Source of the DNA: Capnocytophaga gingivalis ATCC 33624
GTDB taxonomy: Bacteria > Bacteroidota > Bacteroidia > Flavobacteriales > Flavobacteriaceae
Assembly: GCF_000174755.1 (NCBI RefSeq)
Contig: NZ_ACLQ01000019.1
Span: forward strand, 186,001-250,000
Length of the DNA stretch: 64,000 nucleotides
Direction: 5' to 3'
Shown: in pieces, positions 35,279 through 43,875 of the stretch
Layout: every line of letters starts with the position of its first letter
How positions within the stretch are numbered: position 1 is the stretch's first letter
The notes under the pieces: generated by a model
Databases searched by the model: none
Told to the model about the DNA's origin: nothing
What the model saw: only the letters and a program-made list of their open reading frames with translations
Position numbers and translations under genes: made by a program

Positions 35279-36170
35279 CTATTTATCAAGTTGTTTGTTG
35301 CTTTCCATACTTATATAAGTATCGTTTGAAAGTTTTTTAATAGATTTCAGATAATCTACTTTGTCTAAAACAGCACGTTGTTCTTTGATGGTTTCTACTA
35401 AAATTTTAAAACGTTCTTCTTTGGCAATATTGTGTTTAATCAGAGAAGCATTAAGACTCTCTATATTGCTGAGTATAGCTAATTCATTAATACTGGCGAT
35501 GTCCCTTATATTTTCACCCTTTAATGCTCTTTCAGGATTAGCTATTTTCCATTGTTTAGCCGTACAGCCAAACATAGCGAGATTTAGCAAATCGGCTTCA
35601 TCAGCATATACAAAAGCCTCTTTTAGCTCAGAAAGAGTAGGAAGTATATAGTTTTTAACAGCATCGGTATGGATATGATAGTTAGCCTTGCTTAAAATCC
35701 TTTTCACATTCCATTCCAAATTGTACTGATTGCTCTCTAACTCTTTGAGACGTTGATATTCTTTTATCAGATATAGTTTAAAAACAGGACTTATAGCTGC
35801 TCCAAATTCAAAAGCAATATCTTTATGGGCATAAGTTCCTCCGTATTTTCCTTTTCGTGATAAAATTCCAATAGCATTTGTACTCTCTACTCAATTTGAA
35901 ACGCTAATAGTAAATGTTGGCAATCCTGCTTCTTTTTTAAAGTGGTCGAATTCGACCACTTTAAAATTAGGGTTATAAAGTATTTCCCAAGTACCTAAAA
36001 ATTCTAATGACTTCTATTTCTTATCCAGTTTTTTATTATATCAGCAGCTCTTGCTTCATCATTTTTACCTTTAGCCATATCTGTTAATGAAATATAGTCC
36101 TGATTGTCTATTGTAGCTAAAGATATTTCAACATCTTGTACTTTAAGTTTATTATTTGTTGGTGTCATAT
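35279..36170 (-). pseudogene. KilA-N domain gene broken by a frameshift and a nonsense codon
   Basis: From ATG 36170 the frame reads TPTNNKLKVQDVEISLATID and on to AADIIKNWIRNRS, a KilA-N start, then hits a stop at about 36007. Shifting frame there (apparent loss of one base near 36008-36012) continues EFLGTWEILYNPNFKVVEFD. An in-frame TGA at about 35889 (SVSN-stop-VESTNAIGI) sits where relatives have a Trp. The rest, NAIGILSRKGKYGGTYAHKD and on through the 35279-35719 frame, completes the family C-terminus (LNLAMFGCTAKQWK). KilA-N proteins are DNA-binding proteins of phages and mobile elements. Two independent lesions indicate a decayed gene. Confidence 0.88.
35936..35965. repeat. Perfect 30-bp palindrome within the KilA-N pseudogene
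   Basis: The sequence equals its own reverse complement over 30 bases, centred on GAATTC. It encodes the conserved KilA-N segment FKVVEFDHFK, so it may reflect coding constraint rather than a regulatory site. Confidence 0.85.
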
Positions 36171-36208
36171 ATTTGGTAATTTTTAGTTACATCATTAAAG
36201 TGGTTGTC

Positions 36209-36904
36209 CTATAGTTGTTCTCCGATGATACGGGTTATGTACTCGCCTTTTACTATTTGCCAGCACACTTGGTAAGCTAAACCAGCTTCGCCATTAACTG
36301 CATAAATATAAAGTGCTTCAGCTTCCTCATCGTAATATATAAATCTGTTTAAATATCTGTCATATAAAATTCCATGCAAATCATCATAAGCACTTTTAGG
36401 GATAGGTACGTTCTTACCTTTCATAGTTACAGTAATACTTTTGTAATGGTCTTGAGTTAGTGAACCGGATTCTCCATATATTATTTCTTTACCATCAATG
36501 ATTAATTGTTCATAACTTCCCTGGCCTTTCTTAGTAATCTTGTGCTTGGTTTTGTCGAACTTCTGTTTGGTAATGGTTACTTTTACGTCCTTATCATCAA
36601 AGACGAGACTATTGCCTTGCACTTTTCCTTCTATAGCACGAAAGTCAAATATTTTTTTCAAGCGACTTTGATGCACATACCCTTTATCAACTTCAATCCA
36701 GTTAGTAGGGTTAAATTCTTTATCAAAGAAACCATACACAAGTGTATTGTTAGGCAAAGTACCTACAATTTTGCTTTTTACATTTTCTTTGGCGCGAATG
36801 TTTACATAGCCGTCTTTGTCTTTTACTACGGCATAATCTCCAAGAGGAGTTTGCGCAAAGGCATTGGTCGTAAGGAGGAAGAATAAAATAAGTAAGTGTT
36901 TCAT
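36209..36904 (-). CDS. Secreted SH3b-domain protein, paralog B
   Basis: The start chosen, ATG 36904, gives 231 residues beginning with the same signal peptide as paralog A (KHLLILFFLLTTNAFAQ); the longer frame from 36940 would add 12 residues before the signal peptide. The SH3b region (VVKDKDGYVNIRAKENVKSK) and the central and C-terminal blocks are shared with the 34538-35254 gene, with differing segments between. The two copies flank the KilA-N pseudogene in the same direction, so a local duplication is likely. Role unknown. Confidence 0.85.
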   Translation of the reverse strand: MKHLLILFFLLTTNAFAQTPLGDYAVVKDKDGYVNIRAKENVKSKIVGTLPNNTLVYGFFDKEFNPTNWIEVDKGYVHQSRLKKIFDFRAIEGKVQGNSLVFDDKDVKVTITKQKFDKTKHKITKKGQGSYEQLIIDGKEIIYGESGSLTQDHYKSITVTMKGKNVPIPKSAYDDLHGILYDRYLNRFIYYDEEAEALYIYAVNGEAGLAYQVCWQIVKGEYITRIIGEQL

Positions 36905-37008
36905 AAGGTTTTCATTTTGAATAATCTTTCCACATGACAAAGAAAAGAATTTATTTTGACATAAAAAAGGATTTTACACTTTATTTACTCACAATTCAAA
37001 AAAATACG

Positions 37009-37016
37009 TACTTTTG
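37009..37016 (+). promoter_or_regulatory. -7 box for phoH
   Basis: TACTTTTG, 15 bases before the TTG start at 37032, implying a very short leader. The -33 region (TTTAC at 36984-36988) is weak. Confidence 0.6.
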
Positions 37017-37031
37017 CCAAAAAAGTAAGAT

Positions 37032-37985
37032 TTGAACCAGAGAACCCTTTTATTAGAAGTAAATCCACAGTCGTTCTATGGAGAACAGAACAGTAATATC
37101 GAACTACTTAGGAGCTATTTCCCAAAAATAAAAATTGTAGCTCGTGGTAATGAGATTCACATCTTCGGAGAAGAAGCCATCTTAGATGAGTTTGAGAGAC
37201 GTGTAGAACAGCTTACTCTACATTTGGAAAAATACAATCACTTGGATAGAAATGTGATTGAGCGTATACTCACCTCTGATCATGGCACTTTGTTACCCTC
37301 TACCCTTTTGGACAAAGACTTCATTGTTCATGGAGTAAAAGGGAAGATCATCCGTGCCCAGACCCCTAATCAGCAAAAATTATTGGAGCTCATTGGGAAA
37401 AACGACATGGTTTTTGCCATAGGTCCTGCAGGTACAGGTAAAACCTATACAAGTGTAGCCCTTGCGGTAAGAGCGCTGAAAGACAAGCAAGTCAGGCGTA
37501 TTATCCTCACACGCCCTGCAGTAGAGGCAGGAGAGAACTTGGGCTTCCTTCCGGGAGACCTCAAGGACAAGCTTGACCCCTATATGCAACCCCTCTATGA
37601 TGCCCTGATGGATATAATTCCTATCGACAAGCTCAATAACTTCATAGAGAATGGCACCATTCAGATAGCTCCCTTAGCCTTCATGCGAGGGCGTACCTTG
37701 GACAATGCTTTTGTAATCTTGGACGAGGCACAGAATACCACCTATGTACAGATGAAGATGTTTCTCACTCGTATGGGACGCAATGCCAAGTTCATCATCA
37801 CAGGAGACCCTGGACAGGTAGACCTCCCTAAGAAGGTAAACAGTGGACTGAGTGAAGCCCTACATATCATAAAAGGAATCAAAGGGATAGGCACCTTATT
37901 CTTGGATGATAAAGATGTAGTACGCCACCCCTTGGTCAAGGAAATCATCAATGCCTATAGCCGTGCTGAGAAGGAAGAAGATTAG
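37032..37985 (+). CDS. PhoH family ATPase
   Basis: The 317-residue protein has Walker A GPAGTGKT (131-138), Walker B in VILDEAQNT, and the family motif ITGDPGQVDLP, with a KH-like N-terminal part. PhoH proteins are ATPases linked to RNA processing and stress. The start is a TTG (37032), read as NQRTLLLEVNPQSFYGEQN; flavobacterial relatives begin at a comparable point, and no ATG lies in frame before the conserved region. It is close to its -7 box. Confidence 0.94.
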   Translation: MNQRTLLLEVNPQSFYGEQNSNIELLRSYFPKIKIVARGNEIHIFGEEAILDEFERRVEQLTLHLEKYNHLDRNVIERILTSDHGTLLPSTLLDKDFIVHGVKGKIIRAQTPNQQKLLELIGKNDMVFAIGPAGTGKTYTSVALAVRALKDKQVRRIILTRPAVEAGENLGFLPGDLKDKLDPYMQPLYDALMDIIPIDKLNNFIENGTIQIAPLAFMRGRTLDNAFVILDEAQNTTYVQMKMFLTRMGRNAKFIITGDPGQVDLPKKVNSGLSEALHIIKGIKGIGTLFLDDKDVVRHPLVKEIINAYSRAEKEED

Positions 37986-38419
37986 AGACGCCTTTGAAGG
38001 AAGAAATCCTTAACTATCTGGCTACAAGGCTCTTCCAACACTCCCTGTACTACCTGAGTCTTGGGGTGTAGCAAATTACCAAAAAGATGGTAACCCCGCT
38101 TGGAATCCGTAGCTCCATAGACCACCTTGCCTATTTGACTCCAATAGAGCGCCCCTGCACACATGACACAGGGTTCCAAGGTTACATATAAAGTACAATC
38201 CATCAGATACTTACCCCCTAAATACTCACTTGCAGCTGTAATGGCTTGCATCTCGGCATGAGCAGTGACATCAGTAAGTTTTTCGGTAAGATTATGAGCC
38301 TTAGCAATAATTCGCTCCCCGATAGTAATAACAGCCCCCACAGGCACTTCCCCTTGTTCAAAGGCAATTTGAGCCTCTTGTAAGGCCTTTTGCATGAAGT
38401 AAGTATCCGATAATATCAT
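37982..38419 (-). CDS. tadA: tRNA-specific adenosine deaminase TadA
   Basis: TadA converts A34 to inosine in tRNA-Arg(ACG). The 145-residue protein carries the zinc deaminase motifs HAEMQAI (His54, Glu56) and PCVMCAGAL (Cys84, Cys87 region), with EVPVGAVI and the N-terminal FMQKALQEAQ helix. Length is typical. Its 3' end overlaps the phoH 3' end by four bases in convergent orientation. A related cytosine or guanine deaminase is possible but less likely given the local motif set. Confidence 0.93.
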   Translation of the reverse strand: MILSDTYFMQKALQEAQIAFEQGEVPVGAVITIGERIIAKAHNLTEKLTDVTAHAEMQAITAASEYLGGKYLMDCTLYVTLEPCVMCAGALYWSQIGKVVYGATDSKRGYHLFGNLLHPKTQVVQGVLEEPCSQIVKDFFLQRRL

Positions 38420-38450
38420 AAAAATCTATTTATTAAAAACAAAATAAACT

Positions 38451-38810
38451 ATGGCAGAACATAATGATTTTGGCAAAGAAGCCGAAGAGGAAGCCACCAA
38501 CTACCTCAAAAACTCAGGTTATGAAATCTTAGCACGGAACTTCTATTGGCAGAGTGCCGAGATAGATATCATCGCTAAAAAGGATAATATTCTTGTGATT
38601 ATAGAGGTAAAGGCAAGAAAATCAGCCTATTTCGGAGAGCCCTATTCCTTTGTCAACCCCCATAAGATACAGCTATTGGCCAAAGCCACCAATCACTATA
38701 TCAAGATCAATGACTTAGATATGGAAGTAAGGTTTGACATCATCTCTATTGTAAAAAACAATGCCGAGTATCACTTAGAACATATAGAAGACGCCTTCTA
38801 TCCCTTTTAA
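38451..38810 (+). CDS. YraN family protein (UPF0102)
   Basis: The 119-residue protein starts AEHNDFGKEAEEEATNYLKN and has the nuclease-like core SAEIDIIAKKDNILVIIEVK, with Glu, Asp and EVK in the order found in Holliday-junction-resolvase-like folds, then FGEPYSFVNPHKI. Family length is about 110-130 residues. Biochemical activity is not established. It lies divergent from tadA and converges with hemD. Confidence 0.9.
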   Translation: MAEHNDFGKEAEEEATNYLKNSGYEILARNFYWQSAEIDIIAKKDNILVIIEVKARKSAYFGEPYSFVNPHKIQLLAKATNHYIKINDLDMEVRFDIISIVKNNAEYHLEHIEDAFYPF

Positions 38811-38823
38811 GTGATTGATTTAT

Positions 38824-38860
38824 AAAGAAAAAACTACTTCAAAAGAGTAGTTTTTCTTTT
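38824..38860. terminator. Bidirectional terminator between yraN-type gene and hemD
   Basis: AAAGAAAAAACTACT pairs with AGTAGTTTTTCTTT around a short AT loop, in the gap of convergent genes. Confidence 0.8.
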
Positions 38861-39604
38861 TTATCGTTTGTTTACTTTCTCTAAATATTTTTCGAGAGCC
38901 ATGGTCATAGAAGGAGTCTCAGGCAGAGGTGCTTGAATATCAATTCGCAAGCCCGCCTCCTCAGCTGTTTTAAGAGTAGAAGCCCCAAAGACAGCCACTC
39001 GAGTAGTTCCCTGCTTGAAGTCAGAAAAATTCTGGAAGAGGGACTCGACCCCTGCTGGACTAAAGAAAGCGATAACATCGTATTTTACATCCTTTAGGTC
39101 GGTAATATCGGCATGAGCTGTCTTAAACAAGATTCCCCGCTTCCAATTAATTTTCAGATCATTCAATGACTTTTCTATGGCAGGGCTCAAGAGCTCAGAG
39201 GTTGGGAAGAAAAATTTTTCTTCCTTATGCTTTTTAAGGAAAGGAATAAGATCCGCAAAATCCTTCTTTCCTACATAAATCTTTCGCTTTCTATAAGTTA
39301 TATACTTTTGCAGATAGAAAGCTACCGCTTCAGAGAGACAGAAATAGCGCATAGTGTCAGGCACTTTAAAGCGCATTTCCTCGGCTACTCTAAAGAAGTG
39401 ATCTACGGCATTCCTGCTGGTGAGAATAATAGCCGTATGTTGTTGAAGTTCAATCTTTTGCGCTCTCAAATCTTTTCCTGTTACCCCTTGTACTTCAGTA
39501 AAAGGACGAAAATCAATTTTTACTTTGTATTTCTCTATAATCTGATGATAAGGTGAATTTTCTGATTGTTCAGGTTGAGAAACCAAGATTGTTTTAACTT
39601 TCAT
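38861..39604 (-). CDS. hemD: Uroporphyrinogen-III synthase (HemD-like)
   Basis: HemD closes hydroxymethylbilane into uroporphyrinogen III. The family is poorly conserved in sequence. The 247-residue protein shows the two-lobed pattern, with IILTSRNAVDHFFR (about residues 58-71), FFPTSELLSPAIEKSL, and DVIAFFSPAGVESLF in the second half. Length is right. It is not adjacent to hemC (17 kb away). It heads toward the yraN gene and shares its terminator; the DUF4271 gene lies 11 bases upstream in the same direction. Confidence 0.85.
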   Translation of the reverse strand: MKVKTILVSQPEQSENSPYHQIIEKYKVKIDFRPFTEVQGVTGKDLRAQKIELQQHTAIILTSRNAVDHFFRVAEEMRFKVPDTMRYFCLSEAVAFYLQKYITYRKRKIYVGKKDFADLIPFLKKHKEEKFFFPTSELLSPAIEKSLNDLKINWKRGILFKTAHADITDLKDVKYDVIAFFSPAGVESLFQNFSDFKQGTTRVAVFGASTLKTAEEAGLRIDIQAPLPETPSMTMALEKYLEKVNKR

Positions 39605-39615
39605 AAAATCTTTAT

Positions 39616-40275
39616 TTATTGAGATATAATCAAATAATTAACAAAAACATAAGGTGCTATTTCAAAGGTGCAAAGGTACAAAATAAAATAATACCAATAT
39701 TGTTTTATTTCATTTTTATATAGCTTGGCAAATGAAATGACTCCAAGAATTTGTATATACAAAAATATTACTAATGAAAAAGCCAAGAGATATATATTAT
39801 TTCCAGTGGCATATATATTCAAAAAAAGTAAAAATACCAAAACAAAAGCGGCATAATTAGAATAGCTTAAGCGAATGAACAGGAAGGAACGAGAGAAAGT
39901 GTCAAAATCAAACACATAACTTACGAATCGCTGAAAGATAAATTTCAAGAATATAAAAAGTCCCACTCCCAACATCACCAGATACTGCTGAGGTATATTA
40001 TAAAAAGAAATTTTTATAGCAAAAAATTCTAACAATAGCCAAATCGCTACACTAAGTATCCCTCCTTGTACCAGTAATAACAAAAAGGTAAAGAGTACGC
40101 CACTTCTTTCCTTTTTATTGAATATAATAATATACTTATTATTGACCAATAGATTCAGAAACTCCTTGAATCGAAAGACATGATATGTCTTTATAAAAGC
40201 CAAAAGAGCTAAGATTGTTACAAATAGGAAAGATATCCAATCCTTATTTTCAAAAGAGACAGGGATCCACTTCAT
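39616..40275 (-). CDS. DUF4271 domain-containing membrane protein
   Basis: The 219-residue product is strongly hydrophobic, with about six membrane helices and few charged residues (FLFVTILALLAFIKTYHVF at residues 16-34; KFIFQRFVSYVFDFDTF midway). DUF4271 is a Bacteroidota family usually found beside hemD, as here. No catalytic motif is visible, so it may be an anchor or transporter-like protein. Confidence 0.82.
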   Translation of the reverse strand: MKWIPVSFENKDWISFLFVTILALLAFIKTYHVFRFKEFLNLLVNNKYIIIFNKKERSGVLFTFLLLLVQGGILSVAIWLLLEFFAIKISFYNIPQQYLVMLGVGLFIFLKFIFQRFVSYVFDFDTFSRSFLFIRLSYSNYAAFVLVFLLFLNIYATGNNIYLLAFSLVIFLYIQILGVISFAKLYKNEIKQYWYYFILYLCTFEIAPYVFVNYLIISQ

Positions 40276-40280
40276 ACATC

Positions 40281-40670
40281 TTATTTTAAAGTATCAGAGG
40301 GCAATTCCTCCTGAGGGGAGGGTGGCTGAGGAGGTGTCAGCTGTTTTTGCAATAGGCTATCCTCCTTATTCAGTCGCATACTCACGGCGGAGAGTATCTT
40401 ATTACACTTCTGGGGGTCGGAGGAATAATAAGAAATATTTTCTGCCAATTGTAAGCTATCTACCCCATATTTTTTATACAACATCGTTGAGGTGAGTATA
40501 CCGCTCTGCTCATAGAAAGTAGCGTCTATGCTTTTGGCCGCATTGAGCAAGGCCAGATCATAGAACACAGCTTCCATCTCCTCTTCCGATAAGAGTTTCT
40601 TCGGGGGAGTAACTACTTGAGAACAAGCTATCAAGCACAAAAAAAGGATATTCAGATAGCAATATTTCAC
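40281..40670 (-). CDS. DUF4296 lipoprotein
   Basis: The 129-residue protein has a lipoprotein signal (LNILFLCLIAC, Cys about 16), followed by LLSEEEMEAVFYDLALLNAA and MLYKKYGVDSLQLAENISYY, both typical of DUF4296. The C-terminus is Pro/Gln-rich. It lies 5 bases upstream of the DUF4271 gene and leads the DUF4296-DUF4271-hemD run under a good promoter. Confidence 0.85.
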   Translation of the reverse strand: MKYCYLNILFLCLIACSQVVTPPKKLLSEEEMEAVFYDLALLNAAKSIDATFYEQSGILTSTMLYKKYGVDSLQLAENISYYSSDPQKCNKILSAVSMRLNKEDSLLQKQLTPPQPPSPQEELPSDTLK

Positions 40671-40692
40671 TTTCTCTTTTTGATTAACGGGG

Positions 40693-40724
40693 CAAAATTA
40701 CAATATTTATTTTAAACCAGCAAA
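40693..40724 (-). promoter_or_regulatory. Promoter of DUF4296-DUF4271-hemD run
   Basis: The minus strand reads TTTG, 20 bases, TAATTTTG (plus 40693-40700), 22 bases before the ATG. Confidence 0.7.
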
Positions 40725-40819
40725 ACAATTCAGGATAAAAATCTATAAAGTAAAAGAAAGAAGCAAAGAAAAACCTTAACTTCTTTCTAATTACTACTAT
40801 CTTTTATATAAATTTCTCA

Positions 40820-42394
40820 TTATTTAGCGATATTCACAGCTCTTGTTTCACGGATAACGGTAACTTTTACCTGACCAGGATAAGTCATATCCGTTTGTAT
40901 TTTCTGAGAGAGATTGAAGGAGAGTTCCGCTGCTTTTTCATCGGATACCTTTTCACTTTCGACAATCACACGCAGTTCACGACCCGCCTGAATTGCATAA
41001 GCTTTTTTAACCCCTTGGAAAGAGAAAGCGGTATCTTCCAATTCTTTAAGGCGCTGGATATAAGAATCAAGCACTTGTCTTCGTGCTCCTGGTCTTGCTC
41101 CTGAGATTGCATCACATACTTGTACAATAGGAGAAAGCAGAGAAGTCATCTCAATCTCATCATGGTGAGCCCCTATAGCATTGCACACTTCAGGTTTTTC
41201 CCCATATTTTTGAGCCCACTCCATACCCAAGAGAGCGTGAGGAGTTTCAGTATCTGTTTCGGGAACCTTACCTATATCATGAAGAAGCCCTGCGCGCTTA
41301 GCCAATTTGACATTAAGTCCTAATTCGGCAGCCATGAGTCCACACAAGCGAGCCACCTCACGAGAGTGTTGCAAGAGATTTTGTCCGTAAGACGAACGAT
41401 ACTTCATACGCCCTACCGCTTTGATAAGTTCGGGGTGCAAGCCATGTATTCCTAAATCAATAATGGTGCGCTTACCTATTTCAGCAATTTCATCTTCTAC
41501 CTGTTTAGTTGTTTTTTCTACGACTTCTTCAATACGAGCGGGATGGATACGCCCATCAGTCACGAGCTTATGAAGAGAGAGGCGTGCAATCTCCCTACGT
41601 ACGGAATCGAAGCAAGAAAGGATAATAGCTTCGGGAGTATCATCTACAATAATTTCCACTCCAGTGGCAGCCTCCAAAGCACGTATATTGCGTCCTTCAC
41701 GACCGATGATACGTCCTTTTACATCATCTGATTCAAGATTGAATACAGATACACAGTTATCAATAGCCTCTTCCGTACCTATTCGTTGTATAGTATTGAT
41801 AATAATCTTTCTGGCCTCCTGACGGGCAGTAAGCTTGGCCTCCTCGATAGTTGTCTGGATATAAGCCATAGCATCGGTCTTAGCCTCATTCTTGAGAGAG
41901 TCTACCAATTGAGATTTAGCTTCTTCGGCAGTTAGTCCAGATATTACCTCCAACTGTTTCACCTGACTCTTGTGCAGCCTGTCTACCTCTTCCTGTTTTT
42001 TATCTACCAAAGACATACGATGAGCGCACTCTTGATTTTTCTGTTCAAGCTCTTCATTGAGTTTTTTAGTTTGAGCCAGTTCATTGGATACTTGAGATTC
42101 TTTATCCTTAATACGCTTTTCTGCTTCAGATATTTTCTTTTCTTTAGAAAGAATCAGTTTTTCATGTTCAGACTTAAGTTCCAAGAATTTTTCTTTAGCT
42201 TGGTAGATTTTTTCTTTTTTAATATTTTCAGCCTCTACTTTAGCCTGCTTAAGGATATTCTGTGATTCTTCTTGAGCATCTTTCACTACCTTGAAAGCAT
42301 ATTTTTCTTGTTTTTTCTTCAGGACAAACCACACCAAAATACCCCCTATGAATACTCCAATAATGGCACCTACTACTAATGTTGTTATTTCCAT
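40820..42394 (-). CDS. rny: Ribonuclease Y
   Basis: RNase Y is a membrane-anchored endoribonuclease that initiates mRNA decay. From the start I prefer (ATG 42394) the protein has 524 residues: an N-terminal membrane helix ([20 protein letters not shown]), a long coiled coil (about 25-190), a KH domain ([20 protein letters not shown]), and an HD phosphohydrolase domain with [10 protein letters not shown] and the ALLGMEW region. The longer frame from 42415 adds seven unlikely residues. It lies downstream of zapA and the 6S RNA candidate. Confidence 0.96.
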   Translation of the reverse strand: MEITTLVVGAIIGVFIGGILVWFVLKKKQEKYAFKVVKDAQEESQNILKQAKVEAENIKKEKIYQAKEKFLELKSEHEKLILSKEKKISEAEKRIKDKESQVSNELAQTKKLNEELEQKNQECAHRMSLVDKKQEEVDRLHKSQVKQLEVISGLTAEEAKSQLVDSLKNEAKTDAMAYIQTTIEEAKLTARQEARKIIINTIQRIGTEEAIDNCVSVFNLESDDVKGRIIGREGRNIRALEAATGVEIIVDDTPEAIILSCFDSVRREIARLSLHKLVTDGRIHPARIEEVVEKTTKQVEDEIAEIGKRTIIDLGIHGLHPELIKAVGRMKYRSSYGQNLLQHSREVARLCGLMAAELGLNVKLAKRAGLLHDIGKVPETDTETPHALLGMEWAQKYGEKPEVCNAIGAHHDEIEMTSLLSPIVQVCDAISGARPGARRQVLDSYIQRLKELEDTAFSFQGVKKAYAIQAGRELRVIVESEKVSDEKAAELSFNLSQKIQTDMTYPGQVKVTVIRETRAVNIAK

Positions 42395-42418
42395 AAAAAT
42401 AAAATAATTATACAAAAA

Positions 42419-42578
42419 GCCTGCAAGAAGAAATCATATGAATAAACTCCTAAAAGCATATTTAGAGCTACCAAGCCCTTCAAGTATCCGCCAAGTGAAG
42501 ACGGCACGCTTTGGTGGCTTGACTCACCCTTCTGAATTATTTTCTGTTGAGTTTACCAAAAAAACTATTCTTGCAGGC
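42419..42578 (-). ncRNA. ssrS: 6S RNA candidate between zapA and rny
   Basis: On the minus strand the ends form an 11-bp stem, GCCTGCAAGAA with TTCTTGCAGGC, followed by TTTTTG, like a terminator. Inside, TAAACTC pairs with GAGTTTA; then an unpaired central bubble; then CAAGCC pairs with GGCTTG and CCACCAA with TTGGCGG near a terminal loop. This long rod with a central bubble is the 6S layout, and the about 160-nt length fits. The zapA-ssrS order also occurs in E. coli, which supports it. 6S RNA mimics an open promoter and sequesters RNA polymerase. The 5' arm lies in the last codons of zapA. I have not run a covariance search. Confidence 0.72.
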
Positions 42579-42876
42579 AGTAATCTTTATTACTTAGTTC
42601 TGTCAGTGTTTGATATATATTTTTTAATTTTTCAATATTTTCTTCTGTTTGGTATTCTTCAGTCAAGCCTTCATGAGAGAGAGGCATGGCTAAAGAAATA
42701 GCACACATAGCTAAGGAATCTTGTCTGTCCTTCACTGGAAAGTTTTGCTCAAAAAACCTAATCTGCTCATTGATCCTTTGCGTAGCCTTACGATAGGCTT
42801 CCTCTTGTTCAGGAAAAATCTTCAAAGGATATACCCTATCGGCTATTTTTAAGGATATGCGTAATTTTTCACTCAT
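42565..42876 (-). CDS. zapA: Cell division protein ZapA
   Basis: ZapA binds FtsZ and stabilises the Z ring. The start I prefer (ATG 42876) gives 103 residues beginning SEKLRISLKIADRVYPLKI, a typical ZapA beginning, followed by the EEAYRKATQRINEQI helix and a coiled-coil tail. The longer frame from 42909 would add an unlikely 11 residues and overlaps the end of the upstream gene. The C-terminal codons CTG CAA GAA TAG are also the 5' arm of the 6S RNA stem. Confidence 0.88.
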   Translation of the reverse strand: MSEKLRISLKIADRVYPLKIFPEQEEAYRKATQRINEQIRFFEQNFPVKDRQDSLAMCAISLAMPLSHEGLTEEYQTEENIEKLKNIYQTLTELSNKDYCLQE

Positions 42877-42883
42877 TATTGGG

Positions 42884-43171
42884 TCACTTATCTTGAGAAA
42901 GTTGGACAATACATTGTTCTATTTCGCGAATAAGGCTATTTATTTTGAGTTTGGCTTCCGTTCTTTTTTCATCACTGCCTAAAAGAGCTTGGGTTACCTT
43001 TAGGGCTTCATACTTTTGTTCATAGGCTTGTTTTTCACTTTGAGCCTTGTCAAGCATATGAGTAAGAGCTTCAACTTGCCCTAATAGCATACTATTTTTT
43101 TCTTCTAAAGAACGTACATATAGCTGCACTTGAGGAAGTAATAATTCTATTTTTTGTATCCATTCTTCCAT
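42884..43171 (-). CDS. Small coiled-coil protein (ZapB-like by position)
   Basis: The 95-residue product is almost entirely a helical heptad-like coil (EEWIQKIELLLPQVQLYVRS, then EALTHMLDKAQSEKQAYEQ). I do not assign a family with certainty; its position directly upstream of zapA and its coiled coil suggest a ZapB-like division factor. It opens the small run leading to zapA, the 6S candidate and rny. Confidence 0.65.
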   Translation of the reverse strand: MEEWIQKIELLLPQVQLYVRSLEEKNSMLLGQVEALTHMLDKAQSEKQAYEQKYEALKVTQALLGSDEKRTEAKLKINSLIREIEQCIVQLSQDK

Positions 43172-43206
43172 AATTCTATAGAGAAAAACCCCTTACTTTT
43201 TGGTTG

Positions 43207-43237
43207 CAAAGGTAATACTTTTTGGAGTTATAAGCAA
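43207..43237 (-). promoter_or_regulatory. Promoter of the zapA-6S-rny run
   Basis: The minus strand reads TTG, 20 bases, TACCTTTG (plus 43207-43214), 36 bases before the coiled-coil gene. Confidence 0.7.
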
Positions 43238-43294
43238 CTATTTGTAAAAATTTTATTTCATTAATTTTTTTAATCAACATTTATGATTTTTTAA

Positions 43295-43302
43295 TATCTT
43301 TG
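43295..43302 (+). promoter_or_regulatory. -7 box for the isochorismatase-family gene
   Basis: TATCTTTG, 27 bases before the ATG at 43330. Its position excludes the upstream in-frame start at 43300. Confidence 0.6.
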
Positions 43303-43329
43303 TACTATCAAAAACACAAATTCAAAATT

Positions 43330-43869
43330 ATGTTATCAATCAATGATACTCAATTAGTTATACTTGACTTTCAGGGCAAGTTATCCCAGATTGTATACCA
43401 GAGTGAAACTGTCCTATCGAAAGCAAGTGCCCTTATCAAAGGTATTAGGCACTTAGAAATCCCTATCACTTGGGTAGAACAGACTCCGGAGAAATTAGGA
43501 CAGACCACTCCAGAAATTGCCGAATGCCTCAGTGGACTGTCCCCTATGGAAAAATGTACTTTTTCAGCCTATGCCACTGAAGAAATTGCGCAAAAAATCC
43601 AAAGTCACCAGCGCAAGCAAGTCCTACTAATAGGAATAGAGACCCATATCTGTATCTGGCAAACCACAGAGGATTTGATTCAAGCAGGTTATGAAGTTTT
43701 TGTCCCTTGTGATGCAGTCTCCTCACGTACTCTGGAAAACAAACAAATAGGACTTCAGATGATAGAACAAGCACAAGGAAGGCTCACCTGTGTAGAGGGA
43801 GCCTTATTTTCACTTTTGAGAACTGCTAAGCACGAGAAGTTCCGAGATATAGCGAAACTTATCAAATAA
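43330..43869 (+). CDS. Isochorismatase-family cysteine hydrolase
   Basis: The 179-residue protein has the family's catalytic set: Asp13 in VILDFQGK, Lys75 in SPMEKCTFSA, and Cys108 in GIETHICIWQT, followed by DAVSSRTLENK. It resembles YcaC-like hydrolases more than true isochorismatases, so the substrate is not readable. The chosen start follows the -7 box; the longer frame from 43300 begins at the edge of it. It converges with dnaB. Confidence 0.9.
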   Translation: MLSINDTQLVILDFQGKLSQIVYQSETVLSKASALIKGIRHLEIPITWVEQTPEKLGQTTPEIAECLSGLSPMEKCTFSAYATEEIAQKIQSHQRKQVLLIGIETHICIWQTTEDLIQAGYEVFVPCDAVSSRTLENKQIGLQMIEQAQGRLTCVEGALFSLLRTAKHEKFRDIAKLIK

Positions 43870-43875
43870 AATCCT

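Noticed and set aside
40755-40788. Possible rny terminator (AGAAAGAAG/CTTCTTTCT)
   Set aside because: The stem is AT-rich with a long loop and no T-run on the correct strand.
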